Assembly (NCBI RefSeq): GCF_004795835.1
Contig: NZ_CP039249.1
Span: 733,501 to 797,500, forward strand
Origin: Sphingomonas sp. PAMC26645
GTDB lineage: Bacteria; Pseudomonadota; Alphaproteobacteria; Sphingomonadales; Sphingomonadaceae
Reading direction: 5' to 3'
Length of the DNA: 64,000 bases
Shown here: piece by piece, positions 53,700-63,732 of the stretch
How the letters are laid out: every line of letters begins with the position of its first letter
Numbering within the stretch: the first letter of the stretch is position 1
Program-made: the position numbers and the translations under genes
The notes under the pieces: generated by a model
Database searches by the model: none
Seen by the model: the letters and a program-made list of their open reading frames with translations, nothing else
What the model was told of the DNA's origin: nothing

Positions 53700-54172
53700 C
53701 CGTCATCCGTTCCGCCACCGCTGCCGATGTCGGCACGATCCTGCGCTTCGTTCGCGAACTCGCCACGTTCGAGCGCGAGCCGGATGCGGTCGAGGCGACC
53801 GAAGCGATGCTGGAAGAGGCGCTGTTCGGGGAGCGGCCTGCGGCGGAGGCCGTGATCGCGGAGACCGAGCAAGGCCCGCTCGGGTTCGCGCTGTTCTTCC
53901 ACAATTTCTCGACCTGGACCGGCAAGCGCGGGCTGTATCTCGAGGATCTCTACGTGACGCCGGAAGCCCGCGGGCAGGGGGTCGGCGGTGCGTTGTTAGC
54001 GCATTTGGCGGGTGTCGCGCTTGATCGCGGCTGCGCGCGGTTCGAATGGTCGGTGCTCGACTGGAACGCCGATGCAATTGCGTTTTATCGGAAGGTTGGT
54101 GCGGTCGGGATGGAGGGCTGGACGATCCAGCGGATGTCGGGGGATGCTTTGGTGAAGCTGGCGGGCCGGTAG
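53696..54172 (+). CDS. GNAT family N-acetyltransferase
   Basis: 158 residues. The acetyl-CoA motif A is LYLEDLYVTPEARGQGVGGALLAHLA (about 81-105; given in full as a motif), with FEWSVLDWNADAIAFYRKVGA as motif B. It resembles the diamine/polyamine acetyltransferase (SAT-like) branch that has FFHNFSTWTGKRGLYLEDLYV, but the substrate is not proven. It is coupled to the DMT transporter, suggesting that the pair handles one small amine or toxic compound. Confidence 0.9.
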   Translation: MTVIRSATAADVGTILRFVRELATFEREPDAVEATEAMLEEALFGERPAAEAVIAETEQGPLGFALFFHNFSTWTGKRGLYLEDLYVTPEARGQGVGGALLAHLAGVALDRGCARFEWSVLDWNADAIAFYRKVGAVGMEGWTIQRMSGDALVKLAGR

Positions 54173-54188
54173 GTCGGAGCGCTAACTG

Positions 54189-54308
54189 GCCCCCCTCCCT
54201 GAAAGGGAGGGGCTGGGGGTGGGTTGGCCAGTTTTGGCCGCTCACTCACCACGGTCGCGAATGCGGAAGCCGACCCACCCCCAACCCCTCCCTTCCAGGG
54301 AGGGGAGA
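54189..54308. repeat. Palindromic intergenic repeat, family C copy 2
   Basis: CCCCTCCCTGAAAGGGAGGGG and CTGGGGGTGGGT are mirrored by CCCACCCCCAACCCCTCCC and a terminal CCAGGGAGGGG. It shares arms and part of its centre (GCGGAAGCCGACCCACCC) with 1627-1737. It lies between convergent GNAT and 2OG oxygenase genes. Confidence 0.9.
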
Positions 54309-54333
54309 AGACTAGGCGTCGCCAACGGGGGGC

Positions 54334-54996
54334 CTAGCCCTTTACGTCGATATTCATTGCGATCGAGATGCGGTCGCCTGTTCCCAAGTGCGGGCGGACG
54401 CCGTGGCGGAGCCAGGCGGGGAAGAGGACCAGGTCGCCGGCTTCGGTCGGCAGGCGACGCTCGACCGGTTGCGGCTGGCCGTCGATCCCGACGAGGCGAA
54501 ACCCCGGCAGCCGCATGAACGGCACCGGAAAGCGCGGGTCCTCGAAGAAGAGCTCGCCGCCTGCCTCACCGGACGCCGGTGCTACGCCCATGTGGACGTA
54601 ATAGACCGCGGCCCACAGCACCCCGGGATGCGCGTGGCTCATGTTGAGCGCGCCGGGCGGCGACACGTTCGCCCACATCTTGACGGTCCACTCGACCGTC
54701 GCCGCATCGCGCCCATCGAAATGCGACGCGCGTTTCGCCATCTTGACCGCGGTATCGGCGAGCGCCGCCGCCGCCGGCCCGCCCCAGTCGAGCATGTTGG
54801 TGGCGGAATGCCAGCCACCGACATTCGATCGAGCCAAGCTGGGGGCGTCGGCGTAGCGATCAAGGATCGCGGTGCGCAATGCCGCGGTTAGGGCGGCGGC
54901 ATCGGCCAGCCGTCCGTGCAGGATCGGCGTCTCGTACAGTCCGATCTGCGCCGCGCGGACGCGGATGCCGTCGAACGGACGAGACGCCGTCGTCAT
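54334..54996 (-). CDS. 2-oxoglutarate/Fe(II) oxygenase-like protein
   Basis: 220 residues of the TIGR02466-like family of putative 2OG-Fe(II) oxygenases. NMSHAHPGVLWAAVYYVH supplies the first iron histidine region, GELFFEDPRF the acidic residue, and FPAWLRHGVRPHLGTGDRISIAMN the distal histidine and the 2-oxoglutarate-binding arginine. Substrate is unknown. It is followed on the plus strand by a repeat and preceded by ppa on the same strand. Confidence 0.86.
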   Translation of the reverse strand: MTTASRPFDGIRVRAAQIGLYETPILHGRLADAAALTAALRTAILDRYADAPSLARSNVGGWHSATNMLDWGGPAAAALADTAVKMAKRASHFDGRDAATVEWTVKMWANVSPPGALNMSHAHPGVLWAAVYYVHMGVAPASGEAGGELFFEDPRFPVPFMRLPGFRLVGIDGQPQPVERRLPTEAGDLVLFPAWLRHGVRPHLGTGDRISIAMNIDVKG

Positions 54997-55000
54997 GCTA

Positions 55001-55579
55001 TCAGCGTCCTGCGGTGTCGTCCGCGTTCATCGGCTCTTCGCCCTTGGCCTTCTCGGCGTTGTAGCGCTCGATCGCCTCGATCGTGACGCGCTTGGCTTCT
55101 TCGGCGTCGCCCCACTTGCCGACGCGGACCCACTTCGTCTTCTCGAGGTCCTTGTAGTGGGTGAAGAAATGCTCGATCTGCTCGAACACGATCTCGGGCA
55201 TGTCGCCGCGCTCGCCGATATTGGCGTAATACGGGAACACGGCGTCGACGGGGACGCAAACGAGTTTCTCGTCGCCGCCGGCTTCGTCTTCGAGGTTCAG
55301 CACGGCGATCGGGCGTGCGCGGACGACGCAGCCCGGGATGAACGGCGAGCGTGCGATTACCAGCGCGTCAAGCGGATCGCCGTCCGGGCTCAGCGTATGC
55401 GGCACGAAGCCGTAGTTCGCCGGATACCGCATCGGCGTGTGCAGGATGCGATCGACGAACAGCGCGCCCGACGCCTTGTCGAACTCGTACTTCACGGGCT
55501 CGCCACCGGTAGGCACTTCGATGATGACGTTCAGGTCCTCGGGCGGGTTCTTGCCGGTCGGGATGAGATCGATACGCAT
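55001..55579 (-). CDS. ppa: Inorganic pyrophosphatase (family I)
   Basis: Hydrolyses PPi. 192 residues: EVPTGGEPVKYEFDKASG with the first active-site residues (20-37), MRYPANYGFVPHTLSPDGDPLDALV (DGDPLD 66-71) and the metal aspartates around GGDEKLV (101-107). The usual length is about 175; a charged 15-residue tail (KAKGEEPMNADDTAGR) is extra. It is four bases from the 2OG gene. Confidence 0.97.
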   Translation of the reverse strand: MRIDLIPTGKNPPEDLNVIIEVPTGGEPVKYEFDKASGALFVDRILHTPMRYPANYGFVPHTLSPDGDPLDALVIARSPFIPGCVVRARPIAVLNLEDEAGGDEKLVCVPVDAVFPYYANIGERGDMPEIVFEQIEHFFTHYKDLEKTKWVRVGKWGDAEEAKRVTIEAIERYNAEKAKGEEPMNADDTAGR

Positions 55580-55601
55580 GGCGGTCCTTTCAGAATATGA
55601 C

Positions 55602-55638
55602 GGTGCCGGCGCTTCTCGACTGGGAAGCGGCCGGCACC
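55602..55638. repeat. Strong hairpin between ppa and the M61 gene
   Basis: GGTGCCGGC-GCTTC and GAAGC-GGCCGGCACC form a stem of 14 bp with one bulge around a 7-base loop. No T-run follows on the minus strand, so it may be a Rho-independent-like pause site, an RNA processing hairpin in the ppa leader, or a terminator of weak form for the M61 gene. Confidence 0.7.
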
Positions 55639-55655
55639 GGTAAAGCAGTTGCTGG

Positions 55656-57569
55656 TCAGCGCGGCGTCAGCAGCTTGTCCAGCCCACCGTCACCTTTACC
55701 GACCTTCTGGAGGCGCGGATAGCGCGGGCCGTCGTGGTAATCGAGCGAGATATCACGGAAACGGTCGTTGTTCTTCACCGTAAGGCGGATCGGAAGCTTG
55801 GTGCCCTTCGCTGCGAGGATCGCCGCCTTTATCCGATCGGACGAATAGGCCTCGCTGTTGACCGCCTCGATCTCGGTGCCGACGTCGAGCCCTGCCTTGA
55901 ACGCGGGGCTGTCCCAGATCGACGACGTGACCACGCCCTCCTTGTTGATCACCAGCCCAAGCGAATAGCTGACATCGGTGCCGCGCGTCTTCTCGGCCTG
56001 CTTCAGATATGGGCTCTGTTCCGGACCGTGGACCAGCTTGTAGCCGTTCATCGCGAAGCCGTTGATCGGGGCAGGCTTGCCTGTCTCGGTCAGGCGGGTG
56101 TTGAGGAACGTCGCCCAGTCATACGGGACGATGCCGTTCAACGTCCTCGCGACATCGGCGAAGGTATAGGTGAGTTCGCCGTAATCACCGTCCCGGACGC
56201 CGAAGAAGGCCTTGGCGAAATCGTCGATCGACTTGGTGCCGTTCGACTTCTGGCGGAGCATCGCGTCGACTTCCATCCAGACCATCAGGCCCTCGTTGTA
56301 GTAATCCTCCGAGCGCTGCCAGCTGGTCCAGCCCTTCGGCTTGCGCGCCGAGATCACCGGATCGTTGGTCGTGTCGATCAGGTTGCGCCACTGGCGGCCG
56401 GGCGCGGTGTCGTAATTGCCGAGGATCGAGGCGTAACCGTCGAGCGTGTCCTGCTTGCTGACCAGACCCGAGCGCGCCTGGAGCACATAGCCCCAGAACT
56501 GCGTCTGGCCTTCATATACCCACAGCAGCGAATCGCGCATCGGCGTGCGGAAGTCCGGCGTCCACAGGTCGGCGCCGCGGCGGAACTTGCCGTCCCAGCT
56601 GTGCGTGTATTCGTGCGGGAGCAGGTTACGGGCGGCGGCGCCGGTTTCCCATTCGGTGAAATAGCCCGGGCGAACGCCGTTCTCGGAACTGCGATGATGC
56701 TCCAGGCCGATCCCGCCGAGCTGATCGGTGATCGACAGCAGGAATTCGTAATGATCGTAATGCTGCGCGCCGAACGTCTTCACCGCCTGGTCGACGAGCC
56801 GCTTGTGCGCGTCGATCTGTTCGGGCTTGGCGGCGAGCTGATCGGGGCTGTCGGCGAACACGTTGAGATCGACGCGGGGGGAGAGCGGCCAGACCTTGCC
56901 GTACTTGCCCGCGAGCGTCGGCGAATCGACCAGGATCTCGTAGTTGGTCGTGTCGTAGCTGTAGGTCGAGCCGGACACCTTGGCCGGCACCGCGCCCGCC
57001 GCGGTCCAGCCGGCCGGATAGGTCGCGGTCATCTTGATCGGAATCTGGCGCGTGAAATAGCCCGCCGGGTACAGGCTGACGAGGTTCGGTTCGAGGCTGA
57101 TCATCGTCGGCGTCATGACGATGCGGCCCTGGTCGCCCTTGGTCGCGGAGATGAACTGGAACTCGGCCACTACCGACTTCGCGCCGGTCGGCACGTCGAT
57201 GTGGAACGCGAAGACATCGACCGGATCGCGCGTCCAGGGGACGATCTTCCCGTTCGCGCGGATCACCAGGCCGGCAAGCTTCTCGATCTCGCCGCGCGGG
57301 GAATGCGCGCCGGGCAGCCACTTCGGATAGAGCAGCGCCATCGGACCGGACTTGGCGACCGGGATGGTCTGCTTGACGCGGAAGATGCCGCGTTCGGTAT
57401 CGGTAGCGTCGACATCGAGCAGCAACGTGCCGGGGTAGGGCGTGTCGACTGCGTCGGGGATCGTATCGACGAATGGCACCGGTTGCGGTGCGGTGTTGCC
57501 GGCGGGGACTTGCGCGAAGGCGGGTACGGCGGATGCGAGCAGGGACGCGACGAGAAGCTTGCGGATCAA
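55656..57569 (-). CDS. M61 family metallopeptidase with PDZ domain, secreted
   Basis: 637 residues. Signal peptide (1-20, AFA-QVPAG), an N-terminal beta domain, the zinc site LPHEYTHSWDGK (His319, Glu320, His323), the downstream WVYEGQTQFWGYVL glutamate ligand region, and a C-terminal PDZ domain (about 500-590; SYSLGLVINKEGVVTSSIWDSPAFKAGLDVGTEI in pieces). The family is glycyl aminopeptidase-like. With the S9 and M28 enzymes it is the third exported peptidase in the window. Confidence 0.93.
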   Translation of the reverse strand: MIRKLLVASLLASAVPAFAQVPAGNTAPQPVPFVDTIPDAVDTPYPGTLLLDVDATDTERGIFRVKQTIPVAKSGPMALLYPKWLPGAHSPRGEIEKLAGLVIRANGKIVPWTRDPVDVFAFHIDVPTGAKSVVAEFQFISATKGDQGRIVMTPTMISLEPNLVSLYPAGYFTRQIPIKMTATYPAGWTAAGAVPAKVSGSTYSYDTTNYEILVDSPTLAGKYGKVWPLSPRVDLNVFADSPDQLAAKPEQIDAHKRLVDQAVKTFGAQHYDHYEFLLSITDQLGGIGLEHHRSSENGVRPGYFTEWETGAAARNLLPHEYTHSWDGKFRRGADLWTPDFRTPMRDSLLWVYEGQTQFWGYVLQARSGLVSKQDTLDGYASILGNYDTAPGRQWRNLIDTTNDPVISARKPKGWTSWQRSEDYYNEGLMVWMEVDAMLRQKSNGTKSIDDFAKAFFGVRDGDYGELTYTFADVARTLNGIVPYDWATFLNTRLTETGKPAPINGFAMNGYKLVHGPEQSPYLKQAEKTRGTDVSYSLGLVINKEGVVTSSIWDSPAFKAGLDVGTEIEAVNSEAYSSDRIKAAILAAKGTKLPIRLTVKNNDRFRDISLDYHDGPRYPRLQKVGKGDGGLDKLLTPR

Positions 57570-57651
57570 GGAAGGGCCTTCCGGCTGAGAGACGATGACC
57601 CGAGGTGTAATCGCGATAAAGGGCAGTCGTCCAGTCCTTTACCGGGACTGC

Positions 57652-58302
57652 TCAACCACTCCCGAGCACGTTGATCGTGAACGCGAGCACACCGATGTTG
57701 AACACGAACGCCGCCATGCACTGGCCGAGCGCGGCTTTCCGCACCCGGCGCGAGGTGATCTCGACGTCGGAGGTTTGAAACGTCATTCCCAGCGTGAACG
57801 CGAAATAGGCGAAGTCCCAGTAATCGGGTTCGTCGCAGCTTGGGAAATCCAGACCCTTGGCGTCTTTCCCGTCCGGATCGTCGACATAATAGAGATGCGC
57901 ATAATGCAGCGTGTAGATCATGTTCGAGAACAGCCACGCGAGCGCCAGCGTCGAGATCGTCAACGCGATCCCGACCGCGTCGTTCTTGCCCTGCAATTCC
58001 TTGGCGACCGCGACCAGGATGACCAGCATGATCGTTCCGCTGAATCCGAGCAGCACTGCGCGGTTGGCGTCGTTCTCTTCCGCTGCGCGGCGCATCCGTG
58101 CCGCGGTGGCGTTGCGGAAAAGCGTCGAGACCGCGATCAGGAACACCACCGCAGCGACGTCGAACGCCGCCATCGTGCCCCGCCCGAGCCCGAATCGCGG
58201 GATCAGCGTGGCGAGCCCGATCGCGAAGACCAGCACGAACAGGATGAAGCGCGGCGGGGCAACGCGTTGGCCGAGGCCCCAATATCTGGGTTTGTCGTTC
58301 AT
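57652..58302 (-). CDS. DUF1345 membrane protein
   Basis: 216 residues with about five helices. PRFILFVLVFAIGLATLIP at the N terminus, LAWLFSNMIYTLHYAHLYY in the middle, and the family-typical PDYWDFAYFAFTLGMTFQTSDVEITSRRVRK followed by a last helix (shown in part). Function is unknown. It is divergent from hisS with 49 bases between starts. Confidence 0.9.
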   Translation of the reverse strand: MNDKPRYWGLGQRVAPPRFILFVLVFAIGLATLIPRFGLGRGTMAAFDVAAVVFLIAVSTLFRNATAARMRRAAEENDANRAVLLGFSGTIMLVILVAVAKELQGKNDAVGIALTISTLALAWLFSNMIYTLHYAHLYYVDDPDGKDAKGLDFPSCDEPDYWDFAYFAFTLGMTFQTSDVEITSRRVRKAALGQCMAAFVFNIGVLAFTINVLGSG

Positions 58303-58351
58303 GCCACAGCGCTAGCGCTTCGCAGGCACGTCGCCTAGATACGCGCGCATC

Positions 58352-59587
58352 ATGGCCAAGACAGAAACCCCGCGCCGCATTCGTGGCACCCAGGACATTT
58401 TCGGCGACGAACAGCGCCGGTTTGCGCACGTCCTCGCCACGTTCGAGCGGGTGCGGGCGCTGTATTGCTTCCAGCGCGTTGATATCCCGGTGTTCGAGTC
58501 GACGGCGGTGTTCGCGCGCTCGCTCGGCGAGACGACCGATGTCGTGTCGAAGGAGATGTACACGTTCGAGGATCGCGGCGGGGATTCGCTGACGCTCCGC
58601 CCGGAGTTCACTGCCGGCATTGCGCGCGCCTACCTGACCGAAGGCTGGCAGCAGTTCGCGCCGCTGAAGCTCACCACCAGCGGCCCGGTGTTTCGCTACG
58701 AACGCCCGCAAAAGGGGCGTTTTCGCCAGTTCCACCAGATCGACGCCGAGGTGATCGGTGCGGCTGAACCAGCGGCGGACGTCGAGCTGCTCGTGCTCGC
58801 GGATCAGCTGCTGCGCGAACTCGGCATTTCCGAGGGCGTGACGTTGCAGCTCAACACGCTGGGCGACGCGGCGACGCGCGACGCGTGGCGCGAGGCGCTG
58901 GTCGCGCATTTCGAGGCGCACCGCGGAGAGTTGTCCGAGGACAGCCTGACCCGGCTCGATAAGAACCCGATGCGGATCCTCGACTCGAAGGACCCGCGCG
59001 ACCGCCCGATCGCCGACAGCGCGCCGGACATCGACGCGTATCTGACCCCCGAGGCGCGCGCGTTCTTCGAGGCGGTGACCGCCGGGCTCGACGCCGCGGG
59101 TGTCGCGTGGGAGCGCAACGCGCGGCTGGTCCGCGGCCTCGATTACTACCGCCACACCGCGTTCGAGTTCGTGACCGATCGGCTGGGCTCGCAGGGGACG
59201 GTGCTGGCGGGCGGACGCTATGACGGGCTGATCGGGTCGCTTGGTGGGCCCGAGACGGCAGGCGTTGGCTGGGCTGCGGGTGTCGAGCGTCTCGCTATGC
59301 TGCTGGAAGAACCGACTGAGCAGCGTGCCCAAGTCATCGTCGTTGCAGAGGACGACGACGCGAGTCTCGATGCGATCGCCCTGATTTCCGACCTCCGGCG
59401 AAATGGAGTCTCTGCCGATCTGGTTGCTTCCGGTTCGCCGAAAAAACGCTTCGACAAGGCCGTCAAGGCAGCCCCGCAGGCGATCGCGAGCGTTCGTCGT
59501 ATCGACGGCGAAGTCATTCGAAAGTTGAAGATGCTCGGGTCGGAAACCGAAGGGCTTGAGGCCCAATTGAAGACGCTGCTGTTGTGA
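58352..59587 (+). CDS. hisS: Histidine-tRNA ligase
   Basis: 411 residues, class II synthetase. [17 protein letters not shown] is motif-1 proximal, [15 protein letters not shown] and [24 protein letters not shown] include motif 2, [16 protein letters not shown] is the histidine-binding loop, and [14 protein letters not shown] is motif 3. An anticodon-binding domain follows (about 320-411). A family B repeat separates it from prfA. Confidence 0.98.
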   Translation: MAKTETPRRIRGTQDIFGDEQRRFAHVLATFERVRALYCFQRVDIPVFESTAVFARSLGETTDVVSKEMYTFEDRGGDSLTLRPEFTAGIARAYLTEGWQQFAPLKLTTSGPVFRYERPQKGRFRQFHQIDAEVIGAAEPAADVELLVLADQLLRELGISEGVTLQLNTLGDAATRDAWREALVAHFEAHRGELSEDSLTRLDKNPMRILDSKDPRDRPIADSAPDIDAYLTPEARAFFEAVTAGLDAAGVAWERNARLVRGLDYYRHTAFEFVTDRLGSQGTVLAGGRYDGLIGSLGGPETAGVGWAAGVERLAMLLEEPTEQRAQVIVVAEDDDASLDAIALISDLRRNGVSADLVASGSPKKRFDKAVKAAPQAIASVRRIDGEVIRKLKMLGSETEGLEAQLKTLLL

Positions 59588-59599
59588 CGGATCATTCGC

Positions 59600-59731
59600 A
59601 AATCCTCCCCGGCACGGGGAGGTGGCAGTGCGCGGCACTGACGGAGGGGGGCTTCCACGTCGCGCAACACCTGCGGCCCGCCCCCTCCACCCCCCTTCGG
59701 GCGGTCCCCCTCCCCGTGCCGGGGAGGATTT
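59600..59731. repeat. Palindromic repeat family B, copy 3, between hisS and prfA
   Basis: AAATCCTCCCCGGCACGGGGAGGTGGCAG at the left is mirrored at the right by CCCCCTCCCCGTGCCGGGGAGGATTT (given in parts). The ends match the tolQ-tolR copy. The right end supplies the prfA ribosome site. Confidence 0.93.
59723..59727 (+). promoter_or_regulatory. Repeat-borne Shine-Dalgarno of prfA
   Basis: GGAGG in the terminal GGGGAGGATTT of the repeat lies five bases before ATG 59733. There is no other purine-rich site between the repeat and the start. Confidence 0.8.
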
Positions 59732-59732
59732 C

Positions 59733-60806
<1,074 letters not shown>

Positions 60807-60828
60807 GCGTTCCCTAGCCGCAACGGCA

Positions 60829-60930
60829 TTCCCCTCCCGCTTGCGGGAGGGGTTAGGGGAGGGGCTTCCCGCTAAGGGCATCGCTCGGTGACAGCCCCTC
60901 CCCCGACCCCTCCCGCAAGCGGAAGGGGAG
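60829..60930. repeat. Palindromic repeat family E, between prfA and prmC
   Basis: CCCCTCCCGCTTGCGGGAGGGGTTAGGGGAGGGGCT and AGCCCCTCCCCCGACCCCTCCC with GCAAGCGGAAGGGGAG are mirrored (shown in parts). The right end AAGGGGAG lies two to six bases before GTG 60933. Confidence 0.9.
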
Positions 60931-60932
60931 CA

Positions 60933-61751
60933 GTGAGTGCGGCGATCGCCACCGCCGCCGCGCAGTTCGCGTTCTCCGCCACCCCCCGCCTCGACGCGGA
61001 ACTGCTCATGGCGCACGCGCTCGGCGTCGAGCGCAACGCGATCCTCCTCGACCCGGATCGCTACGCCGTCCCCGACGCCTTCGCCGCGCTCGTCGAACGC
61101 CGTCTCCGCCACGAGCCAATCGCCTACATAACCGGCACCCGCGGCTTCTGGTCGATCGACCTCGCCGTCGGCCCCGGCGCACTCGTCCCCCGCGCCGACA
61201 GCGAAACACTCCTGATCGCGGCCCAGGCGCACTTTGCCGGTCGAGCCCCCGCGACTGTGCTCGACCTTGGCACCGGCCCCGGCACCCTACTTCTCGCCGC
61301 GCTCGACGAATGGCCCGCAGTAGGCCTCGGCGTAGACTATTCCCCCCAAGCGCTCGCCTACGCCCGCGCCAACGCCGCAACCCTCGGCATGGCCGACCGC
61401 GCGCACTTCATCCGCGGCAGCTGGGCCAGCGCGATCGTCGGCCAGTTCGACCTGATCCTCGCCAACCCCCCCTACATCGCCACCGACGAACGCCTCCCGC
61501 CCGAAGTCCACGACCACGAACCCCACGCCGCGCTGTTCGCCGGCGCGGACGGGCTAGACGACTACCGGATCCTCGCCGAACAGCTCCCCGCACTGATCGC
61601 CCCCGGCGGCGCGGCGGTGATCGAGATCGGCTCGACGCAGGCTCTCCCCGTCACCGCGCTGCTCGAAGCGCAGGGCCTGCACGTCGCGCTCCACCACGAC
61701 TATGGCGGCAACGCGCGTGCGTTAGTGGCAACCCACGCCCCCGCGACTTGA
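60933..61751 (+). CDS. prmC: Peptide chain release factor N5-glutamine methyltransferase PrmC
   Basis: Methylates the GGQ glutamine of release factors. 272 residues from GTG 60933: an N-terminal helical domain with [13 protein letters not shown], then the SAM motif [16 protein letters not shown] and the catalytic NPPY in [16 protein letters not shown]. The GTG just after the repeat keeps the family length, and upstream frame is repeat-derived. It follows prfA, its substrate, as in many bacteria. Confidence 0.95.
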   Translation: MSAAIATAAAQFAFSATPRLDAELLMAHALGVERNAILLDPDRYAVPDAFAALVERRLRHEPIAYITGTRGFWSIDLAVGPGALVPRADSETLLIAAQAHFAGRAPATVLDLGTGPGTLLLAALDEWPAVGLGVDYSPQALAYARANAATLGMADRAHFIRGSWASAIVGQFDLILANPPYIATDERLPPEVHDHEPHAALFAGADGLDDYRILAEQLPALIAPGGAAVIEIGSTQALPVTALLEAQGLHVALHHDYGGNARALVATHAPAT

Positions 61752-62007
61752 ACAATATGGCGCTAAACCTCACATTTCGCTTGTAGTAGGTCCCTTGCGG
61801 ACGCTATCACGCGGGCAGGGGCACGCACTCTCGACGATTGGTCGGTTTAGAGCGATGACCCGCATCCTTCGCTTTGAGGTCGCTGCAGTCCGGCGGCCCT
61901 GGCAAGTTCGACGTACCGATCTCGTCTAGATCGTCGGTGCGCGACGGGGGTTTGCACCGCATTTCGGAGCACGACCAGATTTTGGTTCGACGACTGAGGA
62001 CACAAGC
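61752..62007 (+). other. 256-base leader between prmC and the DUF4167 gene
   Basis: No open frame, tRNA or known riboswitch pattern was recognised. The sequence is less GC-biased than its flanks and repeat-free. GACTGAGGACACAAGC with GAGGA serves as ribosome site for the TTG at 62008. A promoter and a long 5' UTR are likely. Confidence 0.5.
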
Positions 62008-63264
62008 TTGATCAACAACCGGCAAGCCGGCCGCCGTCGCGGTCGTGGCAACAATAATAATGGCGGCGGCGGTAGTGGTGGCGGTCAACGCCAGGGTGGC
62101 GGCGGCGGCGGCCAGGGTGGTCGCGATACCGGCAACCGCATCGACAGCCGCGCGCGCGGCAACGCGAGCCAGCTGTACGAGAAGTACAAGAACCTCGCAC
62201 GCGACGCGCAGCAGCAGGGCGACCGCGTAAACATCGAATATTACCTCCAGTTCGCGGACCATTACTTCCGCGTTCTGAGCGAAACCCGCGCCCGCTTCGA
62301 AGAGAGCCAGCCGCAGGCGCAGCAGCAGCCGCGCCGCCAGCAGCCGTTCGATCTCGATGGTGACGACGATTACGGCGACGAGGGCGAACCGATCCGCTCC
62401 GGCGAGCAGCAGGGCGCACAGGTTTCGTCCGAGCAACAGAACGGTGGCCAGCAGAACGGCCAGTACCAGAACGCGCCCCGTCAGAATCGTGAGGGCCAGA
62501 ACCGCGAGGACCGCCCTCAGCGTGAGGATCGTCCGCAGCGCGAAGAGCGTCCGCGGTACGAGAACAACCGCTACGAAGGCCAGCGTAACGACGGCCCCCG
62601 TAATGAGGGTCAGCGCAACGAGGCTCAGCCGCGTAATGACGGTCAGCGCGAAGATCGCGTCCGTGGCGACAATCCGCGCAACCAGCGCAACGCCCAGCCG
62701 CGTGATGCCCAGTCGCGTGATGCCCAGCCCCGCGACGACCGCAACGGCGAAGAGCAGGATCAGGCACGCGAGGCCCAGTCGCGTGAGGCACAGGCACGCG
62801 AGACTCAGCCCCGTGACGAGCAGGTCCGCGAGCCCCGCAGCGATTACCGCGATGCGCCGCAGCGCGAGACGATCCGCCGCACGCCTCGCGTGAGCGCACC
62901 GGTCGCCAACGCCAACCAGGACTCAGAAGCCGATGCGGTCCGTTCGGTAACCGAAGCCCCCGAGCAGGCGGCTCGGCCAACCGAAACCGTCGAGACGGCG
63001 ATGCCGGTCGCCGCGACCGAGGAGCAGCCCCGCCGTCGCGGTCGCCCGCGCCGCGATCGCAGCCTCGACGCACCTGTCGTGCAGGACGACGCAGCACCGA
63101 CCGCATTCGACGCGGATCGCCTGCCGCCATCGCTCGGCATCTCGGCAATAACGCCGGCACCAGCGCCAGCACTGGCGACGGACGCCCCCGCCGCAGATGC
63201 CACGCCCGAAGAAAAGCCCCGCCGTCGCCGCGTTCGTGCGGTACCGGACGAAGTCGCAGGCTGA
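62008..63264 (+). CDS. DUF4167 domain protein with long arginine-rich disordered repeats
   Basis: 418 residues. The TTG at 62008 (with GAGG about ten bases upstream) gives the family N terminus INNRQAGRRRGRGNNNN. The conserved DUF4167 region covers about 40-95 (SRARGNASQLYEKYKNLARDAQQQGDRVNIEYYLQFADHYFRVL, in pieces). The rest is disordered: about 160-300 is a tandem of degenerate RED/RND/QPRD/QSRD/EAQ units such as NAQPRDAQSRDAQPRD, then an acidic Ala/Pro tail with two RRRGRPRR-like patches. Alphaproteobacteria commonly carry it near prfA-prmC; RNA binding is likely but unproven. Confidence 0.88.
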   Translation: MINNRQAGRRRGRGNNNNGGGGSGGGQRQGGGGGGQGGRDTGNRIDSRARGNASQLYEKYKNLARDAQQQGDRVNIEYYLQFADHYFRVLSETRARFEESQPQAQQQPRRQQPFDLDGDDDYGDEGEPIRSGEQQGAQVSSEQQNGGQQNGQYQNAPRQNREGQNREDRPQREDRPQREERPRYENNRYEGQRNDGPRNEGQRNEAQPRNDGQREDRVRGDNPRNQRNAQPRDAQSRDAQPRDDRNGEEQDQAREAQSREAQARETQPRDEQVREPRSDYRDAPQRETIRRTPRVSAPVANANQDSEADAVRSVTEAPEQAARPTETVETAMPVAATEEQPRRRGRPRRDRSLDAPVVQDDAAPTAFDADRLPPSLGISAITPAPAPALATDAPAADATPEEKPRRRRVRAVPDEVAG

Positions 63265-63303
63265 AGTCGTATCCCGGACCTTTCCGGGATGACGCTACGA
63301 CTT
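63264..63303. repeat. Short palindrome after the DUF4167 gene
   Basis: GAAGTCGTA..TCCCGG and CCGGGA..TACGACTT form an imperfect hairpin just after the stop. It is followed at once by the terminator at 63306. Confidence 0.7.
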
Positions 63304-63305
63304 GA

Positions 63306-63340
63306 AAAGGCCGGTGCCGCTTCACGCGACACCGGCCTTT
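63306..63340. terminator. Bidirectional terminator after the DUF4167 gene
   Basis: AAAGGCCGGTG and CACCGGCCTTT are exact 11-bp arms around a 13-base loop and end in a short T-run on each strand. It can serve the DUF4167 gene and the convergent small membrane gene. Confidence 0.8.
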
Positions 63341-63370
63341 CTCATGCCCGACATTATGCTCGCCGCCCGC

Positions 63371-63661
63371 TCAATCGAGCCGCGTCACGTCCTCGTCATG
63401 CCCGCTTCCTGAACTGAGGAATGCGAGCCCCATCAACAGTCCGGCCATCATCACCGATCCGCCGACCCCGCCCATCACCGCTAGCATCGTCACCAGATGC
63501 AGCGGCCCTTGCACATGCGCCATCGCCGCAATGATCGCCGCGACGCATATTGCCGCCGCCAGCACCATCCACGCCATGATCCCGCGAAACCGTGCCCACG
63601 CGAATGCAGCGTAATGCGGGTCGTCCAACCCGGCCGGCGGTTCAGGCAGTCGATCGGTCAT
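63371..63661 (-). CDS. Small two- to three-helix membrane protein, unknown
   Basis: 96 residues from ATG 63661. A polar N terminus (TDRLPEPPAGLDDPHYAAFAWARFR) precedes two or three hydrophobic helices (about 25-47 and 53-82, MVLAAAICVAAIIAAM and LAVMGGVGGSVMMAGLLMGLAF), and a short acidic tail. No family was recognised. It is divergent from the CBS-domain gene 71 bases away. Confidence 0.8.
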   Translation of the reverse strand: MTDRLPEPPAGLDDPHYAAFAWARFRGIMAWMVLAAAICVAAIIAAMAHVQGPLHLVTMLAVMGGVGGSVMMAGLLMGLAFLSSGSGHDEDVTRLD

Positions 63662-63732
63662 CGCTTCACATTGCCGCGCAAACATGGTTTCCTCAAGCCA
63701 GGCGCAACAGACACAGTTGAGGAGAGGCGAAG

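Noticed and set aside
55734..57674. Open frame of 646 codons antisense to the M61 peptidase
   Set aside because: The minus-strand frame has HEYTH and a PDZ domain; the plus frame has none.
61752..62007. Leader before DUF4167 as a tRNA or known riboswitch
   Set aside because: No cloverleaf with TTC and CCA, and no recognised aptamer core was found.
62012..63325. Open frame of 437 codons antisense to the DUF4167 gene
   Set aside because: It reflects the arginine codon bias of the sense repeats; there is no start context or family.
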